The position numbers and the translations under genes were made by a program. A stretch of DNA of 64,000 bases from Hygrophila difformis. Its lineage: Eukaryota; Streptophyta; Magnoliopsida; Lamiales; Acanthaceae. Under the pieces are notes generated by a model, which was given only the letters and a program-made list of their open reading frames with translations, was not told the origin of the DNA and ran no database searches. The stretch spans positions 23,243,977 to 23,307,976 of the forward strand of contig JAOANR010000012.1 of NCBI GenBank assembly GCA_030278955.1. The letters are read 5' to 3'. Below, in pieces: positions 56,141 through 64,000 of this stretch (position 1 is its first letter; each line of letters begins with the position of its first letter).

Positions 56141-59100
56141 ATGGCTTCAAAGAACACCTCCAAGAGCAACTCTTCAACATCCGGTGCCGCTATGCCCAAT
56201 GTCACCACAAGGAACATGAAGAAAGCAATGGAGGCCGCCGATGCTGCGCGGGGAATAGAAGTTGATGCGGATATGCCGCTGCTGGAAGAAGGAAACGACC
56301 ATAGATCGGGATCTTCCACGCCGTTGTCAAGCCCGCGGGGAGATCAAGAAGAAATATCCGCCCTGCGTCATGCTGCTGCAATGACGACCCAAGCCAGCAC
56401 TCTTGAAGAGCAAATGACCAACCTGACAAAGATCGTGGAAATGCTTGTGAAGAGATCCGAGTTACAAGATGCACGTATGGAGCAAATGATGAACAGACTG
56501 GACGGCTCTAACGGCGGCCAAGCGGTGAACAAGCCCGTAGAGATCCGCGACGATGGAGAGACTTCCCGGCAAGGCGCTTCGGCAAAAGGAAAAGCAACCG
56601 CTGACGTCCAAGTCACTCCTGACGGCTTCATCTCGGCTGATCAACTGAAAGAGTTCATCACGGGAACGCTGAAGGAAGAGGTCTCGGCAGGATCAAAATC
56701 CTCCTTGACGTATCTCAAGCCATACAGTGCCCGCATTGACTCACTGAGGATGCCGGCAGGCTATCAACCGCCCAAGTTCCAACAGTTCGATGGCAAAGGG
56801 AATCCCAAGCAGCATATCGCCCATTTCGTAGAGACATGCAACGAAGCGGGTACGTTTGGAGATCACCTCGTCAAACAGTTCATTCGTTCACTAAAGGGGA
56901 ATGCGTTCGAATGGTATACCGACTTGGAACACGGCAGCATCGACAGTTGGGATCAACTTGAGCAAGAGTTCCTGAACCGTTTTTACAGCACACGGCGTAC
57001 CGTCAGCATGATAGAATTGACGAACACGCAACAATCAAAGGGCGAGCCGGTGATCGACTACATCAACCGCTGGAGAAGCCTGAGCCTCAACTGCAAGGAT
57101 CGCTTGTCTGAGACGTCGGCGATCGAGATGTGCATCCAAGGCATGCAATGGGGCCTACGATACATCCTGCAAGGCATTCGTCCCCGGACATTCGAGGAGC
57201 TTGCAACTCGTGCTCACGACATGGAGCTAAGTTTGGCGTCAAGTGGAGCCCATGGTCCGCCCGTTCAACAAACTCGCACAAACAACCGAGTCGAATGGAA
57301 GAAGGGAGGCAAGCCACAGTCGAAGCCACCCACAAAGGATGCGATGGCAACAAGCGCCGCTCTCGTAAAAGTACGTGGGAAGGAGCCGGTGACAAATGAC
57401 AAGCCAAAGCCACCACAAGCTCAACGTCAAAAGTCGTCATTGGAAGATAGACGAGCTAAGACGTACCCATTCCTCGATTCCGATCTACCGGGCATCTTCG
57501 ATGACTTGATGAAAGAAAACCTCATCGAGCTACCAAGGATGAAGCGACCCGAGCAAGCGGGGATGACCAACGACCCGCTATACTGCAAGTACCACCGTTT
57601 GGTGAGCCACACGATCCAAGATTGCTTCGTTTTCAAAGACAAAGTCATGGATCTCGTCAAACAAGGCAAAATCACCTTGGCAGACGAAGCAGAGACGGCT
57701 AACACTGTTTCCATCCAAGTTGGATCGATCGAGATCAAAGTTCCTCACAATTCCACCACCTGCAACACCGTCTTCGAAGTTGGGAGCACGTCAAAGGAAG
57801 ACCACACCAAACAAGTTGTGGATCATTCGCATCTCAATGAATGCATGCTTTCCATCACGTTCAATGACGACGACATGGCAATGGAGCTGGAAAATTCGAA
57901 GGCTCATAACCGACCATTGTTCGTCGTTGGATACGTGGACAACAAGCGAGTAAACCGCGTCCTGATAGACGGGGGTTCCGCCGTCAACATCATGCCACTT
58001 CACACCCTGAAGGAATTGGGCATCTCTGAGGAAGAACTATCCAATAGCAAAATGTTGATCCAAGGCTTCAACCAAGGGGGGCAAAAATCCCTTGGTGCAA
58101 TCCGAGTCCGTTTGCAAATTGATGAGATGGTTGCAAACACATACTTCCACGTCATTGACGCAAGAACATCATACAACATGCTTCTTGGCCGGACATGGAT
58201 CCATGAAAACGGCGTTGTTCCCTCAACATGGCACCAGTGCTTCAAGTACGTGCACAACGGCGTCGTCAAAAGGGTTATCGCCGATGACAAACCATTCGCG
58301 GTGGCCGAGTCTTACTACGGGGATGCTAAATACTACCTTGATTCGTCCAAAGCTAAGGCACCTTCGTGCGGGAAGCAAGAACGTAAAGATGATCAACCAG
58401 TCCGTGATGATAAGGGAAAATCGATCTTGGAAGAGGCATTCGAGGGGCTTACACTCCCACTAACGCCCATTGATCCTGGCATGTCGCAGAAAACGGTGAA
58501 AATTCAACTCAAAGGTAGTGAGGCACGCCGACTAAAGAACGATAAGGAATTCGGTCCAAAGGCATTCAAGCTGCTCACCAAGTCTGGATTCAACCCAAAT
58601 GAGCCATCGCCGTTGGGAAAGCTCTCGGACAACAATCGAAGAAAAGGTGACCGGAGTGGACTTGGGTATGTTGCGGAATTTGACACGGCGCCCCAAGCAT
58701 CGAAAGCGCCCATATTCGTCAAAGCGGAACAAACAGTGAAGGCACCGGTTCGTATCGTCATAAAACGAGCTACGGCCAATTACATCACCGAAGAAGCAAA
58801 TCAAGAGGATCATGCTCCAAAGGACCAACCTGCACGAAAGTCAGCATTTGATCGCATCGGTAGTCCGTCAAAAGGAGAGCAAAAACGAAGTGTCTATGAT
58901 AGACTTGGCTCAACGGAGACAATCGAGCACAAAGAATCCGTCTTTCGCCGGCTTGGAGCAAACAAACAAGTGAAGCCAACTGTTTTCGATAGGCTTGGGG
59001 CTGTTGCCAAAGAAGACTCTGCAAAATCCGTCTTCAAAAGGCTAGGTTCTACAAAACGCCAATCACAAATCAAAACATCGGCTAGCAAAGAGCGGTCTCC

Positions 59101-62100
59101 GGTAAAACAAGGGATATTGGACGACCCTAACTACGGCAACGATGTGAGAAGCACCGTACCTTCCCGCATGAAGCGTCAAGTTGAGTGGACTGTCTCATCC
59201 GACGAATGGCTAAAGCTCAAGAAACGGACCATCATCTTCACGAAGCATGACGAAGATGATCAAGCTGATAAAGTTGACATTCATCATATCACCATCGACT
59301 GCGGTGAGCCAAGTGAAGAAGACGCCAACGCAGCACCAACGCAACTTGAAGAAGATATCAAGATCACGGTGGATGAGCTGCATGAGGTGAACTTAGGCGA
59401 TGAAAAAGATCCTCGCCCAACATTTATCAGTGCCCAACTGACCGTAGATGAAGCGGAGAAGTATGTGGCACTACTCCAAGAATTCAGAGACGTCTTTGCA
59501 TGGTCCTACAAGGAAATGCCCGGTCTGGACCCCAAGATAGCCGTCCACCGCCTTGCAGTGAAGAAAGATGCACGACCCGTGAAGCAAGCACAACGTCGGT
59601 TCCGCCCTGAGCTTCTCCCACAAATTGAAGCTGAAGTCAACAAGCTGATTGACGTTGGCTTCATTCGTGAAGTGCAATATCCCACCTGGATCTCAAGCAT
59701 CGTCCCGGTAAGGAAGAAGAATGGACAAATCCGAGTCTGCGTGGACTTCCGCGATCTCAACGAGGCTTGCCCAAAAGACGAGTTCCCGTTGCCGATCACC
59801 GAGCTGATGATTGATGCCACCATGGGACATGAAGCATTATCGTTTATGGATGGGTCTTCCGGCTACAATCAAATAAAGATGGCGCCCGAAGATGAAGAGA
59901 TGACTGCGTTCCGGACTCCAAAAGGCATATACTGTTATAAAGTTATGCCCTTCGGCCTGAAGAATGCGGGGGCCACATATCAACGTGCCATGCAAAAGAT
60001 CTTCGATGACATGCTACACAACTTGGTTGAATGCTACGTCGATGATCTCGTGGTAAAGACGAAGGAACGAGTCAATCACCTGCAAGACTTGAGGACCGTG
60101 TTCGAACGCCTTCGCAAGCATCAACTGAAGATGAATCCGTTGAAGTGCGCGTTTGGCGTGTCCTCTGGAAAGTTCCTTGGCTTTGTTGTACGGAATCACG
60201 GCATTGAAATCGAGCAAGCCAAAATTGACGCAATCTTGAGGATGCCGGAACCACGGGATATACATGAGTTGAAGAGCCTTCAAGGCAAGCTCGCGTACAT
60301 CCGGAGGTTCATTTCCAATCTTGCTGGAAGATGCCAACCGTTCAGCAAGCTCATGAAGAAAGGTATCCCATTCGAGTGGGATGAGTCCTGCAAGAAAGCG
60401 TTTGACAACATCAAAGCTTATCTGATGAAGCCGCCAGTGCTAGCTGCTCCAGTGATCGGACGACCGTTGATCCTGTATGTAGCTGCCCAAGAAAACTCTG
60501 TCGGCGCCTTGCTGGCTCAAGAAAATGATGGGGGCAAGGAGAACGCACTCTACTATCTAAGTCGGATGATGACGCCGAACGAGCTCAAGTTCCGTCCAAT
60601 CGAAAAGCTTTGTCTAGCATTGGTCTTCGCCATCCGCAAGTTGAAGCATTACTTCCAAGCTCACACGGTACATCTCGTATCCAAAGCAAATCCTCTCAAA
60701 CATGTGTTGTCTCAATCTGCTCTCTCTGAAAGACTTTCACGATGGTACTTGTTGTTTCAACAGTTCGAGATTATTTACGTACCACAAAAGGCTATCAAAG
60801 GACAAGCCCTGGCCGACTTCTTAGCTGATCATCCGATACCTGCTGAATGGGATCTTTCTGACGACCTTCCGGACGAAGATGTGATGCTAATTGAAGCTAG
60901 ACAACCATGGAAAATGTACTTCGATGGAGCTGCCCACAAGGAAGGAGCTGGAGTAGGAATCGTCTTCGTCACTCCAACGGTCGACGCCAAGCAACTATAT
61001 CTTCAAGTCTACGGCGACTCCAAGTTGATAGTCAACCAGCTACTTGGCGAATATGAAGTCAAGAAACCGGACCTGGTGCCATATTACAAGTACGCACGTA
61101 GGTTGATGGCATATCTCCATGTTATGTCAATTGAACATGTCCCAAGAAGCCAAAATCGGCAAGCTGACTCCCTCGCAAAGCTGGCGTCAACACTTACCTC
61201 GCCAGAAGACAAGATGACCATCACGCTGACTAAGGGATGGGTGATGCCTCCAGTTTTTGAAGATGATGAGGAGTTCGACGAAAATACGGCCGTTGAAGTA
61301 TTTGAAATCGACGAAGAGGAAGATTGGAGGCAACCTTTGGTAGACTACTTGCAGCATCAGAAGTTACCCGAGGATCCGAGGAAAAAGGTTGATATCCGAA
61401 GACGTGCTGCCCGATTCTTCTACTTTAATGGCACCTTGTATAGGAGGTCGTTCGAAGGGGTTCTACTCCGTTGTTTGGGCTCCACTGAAGCTGTTCAAGC
61501 ATTGGAAGAAGTACATGCTGGGATTTGCGGTGCACATCAATCGGGGCCGAAGCTACATTTCCGCATCAAGAGAATGGGATACTATTGGCCGACGATGGTT
61601 AGAGACTGCATGGAGTTCGCTCGAAAATGCCAAGCCTGCCAATTTCACGCCAACTTCATCCACCAACCTCCTGAGCCGTTGCATCCAACTGTGGCATCAT
61701 AGCCGTTTGACGCATGGGGCATGGACATCGTTGGACCGCTGCCAAAGTCTTCCGGGGGGCATGGCTATATCCTTGCTGCTACAGATTATTTCTCCAAGTG
61801 GGCTGAAGCTGCACCCTTTAGAGAAGTCAAAGGGGAGCATGTTGCAAGCTTCATCCGAATCAATATCATCTACCGTTATGGCGTCCCGCGTTACATCATG
61901 ACAGACAACGGACGATCATTTGTCAACAGCACCATCACCAAGTTGTGTGAAAAGTTTGGATTTACTCAACGAAAGAGCTCTGCATATTACCCGCCGGCAA
62001 ATGGACTAGCGGAGGCCTTCAACAAAACCTTATGCGGTTTATTGAAGAAAGTAGTCTCCAAGTCAAAGCGGGATTAGCATGAGAGAATCAACGAAGCTTT

Positions 62101-62569
62101 ATGGGCATATCGAACAACTTTCCGCACACCCACCAAGGCAACGCCATACTCGTTGGTCTATGGAGTGGAAGCCGTGTTGCCGCTGGAAACACAAATCCCG
62201 TCGTTAAGAGTCGCCATCCAAGAAGGACTCACTGAAGAAGACAACGCCCGACTGCGGTTGGAAGAATTGGAAGCCCTTGATGAAAGAAGGCTCGAAGCAC
62301 AACAAAGGTTGGAATGCTACCAAGCCCGCCTCTCAAAGTTCTACAATAAGAAAGTCAAGGCACGCTCGTTCCAAGTTGGAGATCTCGTCCTCGCCATCCG
62401 GAGACCCATTGTCATCAACTACCGCAGTGGGAACAAGTTCACCTCCAAATGGGATGGACCATACGTCATCACGGAAGTCTTCACAAACGGAGCCTACATG
62501 ATGATTGATAACGATGGAGTGAGCATCGGACCGATAAATGGCCGGTTCTTGAAGAAGTTCTACGCTTGA
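56141..62569 (+). pseudogene. Tat-type gag-pol polyprotein with two in-frame TAG stops
   Basis: One frame of 2143 codons from ATG 56141 to TGA 62569, broken only by TAG at 61700-61702 and 62075-62077, both where Trp is expected. Domains: gag (about 200-350, [15 protein letters not shown]); protease [12 protein letters not shown] (about 607); a linker with GLGY and five S-V-F-D-R-L-G-like repeats (about 900-970); reverse transcriptase ([24 protein letters not shown] near 1298); RNase H (about 1450-1560), lacking the first catalytic Asp; second, archaeal-type RNase H ([17 protein letters not shown]) with an internal deletion; integrase with zinc-binding H-H-C-C, then GMDIVGPLP, MTDNGRSF and NGLAEAFNK, all three acidic residues present. 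It would make the particle and copy and insert the element. Confidence 0.93.
58841..59052 (+). repeat. Coding repeat: five SVFDRLG-like heptapeptides in the pol linker
   Basis: [28 protein letters not shown] and SVFKRLG follow one another at 15-20-residue intervals. They sit between protease and reverse transcriptase in an otherwise charged, disordered linker. Function unknown. Confidence 0.85.
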
Positions 62570-62914
62570 AGAGTAGACAAGGAAAATGCTCCTTGACGCA
62601 CGAGCCTGAACTGCACGTCACATACAAAAAAAAAAATGCAAAAAAAATGTAATACTCATGGCCCGCAAGAGTATAAACTGTGTACGGCTCAAAATAAACA
62701 AATTCAATTTGTTTTGAACTACGTAATGGCTTGATCCCTTCACGGGGTACGTAGGCAACTTGGATATCAAATATCTAAGTTCAGTCATGGCATAAACAAA
62801 AAAAATAAATAAATAAAATCAATCAAGTAATTTGATTAATTATGTTGGTTCATTACTTGATGGGAAAAAATGTAGTTGGGTTAAGTTAATCCATTACTTG
62901 TAAAAAAAAAAAAA
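62570..62914 (+). other. Non-coding DNA after Tat-type pol
   Basis: No coding sequence. Near 62860-62900 it contains a degenerate first unit of the hairpin repeat that follows. Confidence 0.6.
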
Positions 62915-63352
62915 AAAAATTTAAGTAAATGGGTTGATTAAATTTAATCCATTACTTGCAAAAATTTAAGTAAATGGGTTGATTAAATTTAATCCATTAC
63001 TTGCAAAAATTTAAGTAAATGGGTTGATTAAATTTAATCCATTACTTGCAAAAAAAAAATTTAAGTAAATGGGTTGATTAAATTTAATCCATTACTTGCA
63101 AAAAAAAAAAATTAAGTAAATGGGTTGATTAAATTTAATCCATTACTTGCAAAAAATTTTTTTAAGTAAATGGGTTGATTAAATTTAATCCATTACTTGC
63201 AAAAAAAAATTTTTAGTAAATGGGTTGATTAAATTTAATCCATTACTTGCAAAAAAATTTAAGTAAATGGGTTGATTAAATTTAATCCATTACTTGCAAA
63301 AAAAAAATTTTAAGTAAATGGGTTGATTAAATTTAATCCATTACTTGCAAAG
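62915..63352. repeat. Tandem repeat of an AT-rich hairpin, about nine units
   Basis: Nine copies of AAGTAAATGGGTTGATTAAA followed by TTTAATCCATTACTTGC, separated by A/T runs of variable length (period 45-60 bp). Each unit is an imperfect palindrome centred on AAATTT. The core is almost invariant and only the A/T spacers vary. Confidence 0.93.
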
Positions 63353-63524
63353 GAAGAAGAGTTGTGGGCGCGAAGTTTTGCGTCGGGGCTTGTAAGTGCA
63401 TTCATAATGTAAATAATGAAGAAATGAGAGCTTTATTTCACCAAGGGATAAGATACAAATTCCATGGGAACTAAGCAATGAAGAATGCGAAAAACAAAGA
63501 ATAAAGAACAAAAGAATGAAGAAG

Positions 63525-64000
63525 CTAGTAAGGTTGTAGAAGTAGCAACTCCTTTCGGGACCTCTCGAAAGCCGTTTCCATCATCTTCAAGTTGGCGGAA
63601 TCTTCGGCGGATGGGCCTGGGGAATTCTTGATCTTCAAAACAACCGCCTCTTGAGATGCGCGAGCCTCGCTAAGAACTTGCTCCTCTCCTGTAGCTCGCT
63701 GAAGAGATGACTCCATTTCGGCCATTTGTTTCTTCAACTCTTCTAATTTGGCACCCAACACTTTAACTTCTTCCGTCTTGGCTTGCAACTCACTATCTCT
63801 CTTGGCCAGCTCCGCTTCGGCTAGTTGCAACGACTCTTGCGACTCCACCCTCGTACGCAAATCCTGAAGCATCTCGGCTCCATCGAAGAAACGGTGCAAT
63901 GATAACTCCAGCCGAGATGTGTCCTGCTTGCAATTCCTCATGGAGCCAAGAAACTCATCCGCTGCAGCTCGACCCCTCGCAAGCTTCTCCAAAGGCGCCT
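63525..64000 (-). CDS. Antisense coiled-coil ORF of the Tat-type element, partial at window edge
   Basis: An open frame on the minus strand, opposite to gag-pol, ends in TAG at 63525-63527 and stays open to the window edge; no ATG is visible, so the start lies beyond 64000. The 158 or so visible residues are rich in Glu, Leu, Lys and Ala with heptad spacing (EAELAKRDSELQAKTEEVK, LEELKKQMAEMESSLQRA), a long coiled coil. Tat-lineage elements are known to carry extra ORFs between pol and the 3' LTR, some antisense, of unknown role. The open frame across nearly 480 bases with strong heptads argues against chance. Confidence 0.7.
   Translation of the reverse strand, partial: APLEKLARGRAAADEFLGSMRNCKQDTSRLELSLHRFFDGAEMLQDLRTRVESQESLQLAEAELAKRDSELQAKTEEVKVLGAKLEELKKQMAEMESSLQRATGEEQVLSEARASQEAVVLKIKNSPGPSAEDSANLKMMETAFERSRKELLLLQPY

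Larger units (their letters stand above)
55391..64000 (+). mobile_element. Tat-type Ty3/gypsy retrotransposon, 5' LTR to window edge
   Basis: 5' LTR, primer site, one long gag-pol frame, hairpin tandem repeat and an antisense ORF appear in order; the 3' LTR lies beyond 64000. Tat lineage is inferred from the second RNase H after the normal one, the YVDD reverse transcriptase and the extra ORF between pol and the 3' LTR. The presumed left TSD is GCTAC (55386-55390). It is the least decayed element in the window. Confidence 0.9.

Noticed and set aside
57087..57440. Minus-strand frames across the Tat-type gag-pol
   Set aside because: They are shadows of the long sense frame, with no independent support, unlike the antisense ORF at 63525.

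Overview
The window is nuclear DNA of a flowering plant, probably a eudicot. I infer this from a 13-exon Shaker K+ channel gene of the plant GORK/SKOR type, from plant-type transposable elements (CACTA with TACCGACC subterminal repeats, a Cassandra TRIM carrying 5S rRNA sequence, L1-type LINEs with a C-terminal RNase H, Tat-type Ty3/gypsy, Stowaway and Tourist MITEs, Helitrons), and from AT-rich intergenic DNA. The species cannot be named from sequence alone. Only one host gene is visible; almost everything else is mobile DNA, much of it nested.

Layout. 1-4007: non-coding LTR-element-like DNA on the minus strand with two clusters of TCGCGGAAC/GTTCCGCGA palindromes; its end abuts a LINE. 4008-8366: L1-type LINE with its poly(A), 5' part missing. 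8403-9764: long inverted-repeat element interrupted by a minus-strand Cassandra TRIM (8607-9341). 9911-10439: 5'-truncated LINE fragment with a 16-bp target-site duplication (TSD). 11592-12888: three abutting Tourist-like MITEs. 13372-13586: tRNA-derived SINE. 13959-19800: CACTA transposon with a broken transposase gene and a broken second gene.

20391-27563: the host gene, encoding a predicted intact 847-residue outward-rectifying K+ channel with TATA box, 13 exons and poly(A) signal. Its first intron is 2.7 kb. A GATC-rich MITE follows at 27850-28366.

28888-39140: remains of a LINE ORF1-like (DUF4283 plus zinc knuckle) sequence split by a stack of insertions. A hAT MITE (29204-35437) is itself split by an almost full-length LINE (29423-35380). 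A tandem pair of Helitron-like elements (35784-38628) breaks the zinc knuckle, and one of the pair carries a Mutator-like MITE (36116-36469).

39238-41228: SINE-like remnant, a local duplication and Stowaway MITEs. 41234-52486: complete but decayed Ty3/gypsy element with TSD TATAT; its LTRs and leader carry ATGCGGTCT/AGACCGCAT palindromes, and its gag is split by a 2.5-kb solo LTR. 52845-53506: hAT MITE. 53597-55351: Stowaway split by a 1.5-kb poly(A)-tailed insert. 55391 to the window end: a Tat-type Ty3/gypsy element whose 6.4-kb gag-pol frame has only two in-frame stops, followed by a hairpin tandem repeat and an antisense coiled-coil ORF that runs off the edge.

The elements do not act together as a pathway. 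The autonomous types (LINE, CACTA, Ty3/gypsy) are all broken here, and the MITEs, TRIM, SINEs and Helitrons are non-autonomous. The nesting gives a relative order of insertion, and only the K+ channel looks like a working gene.
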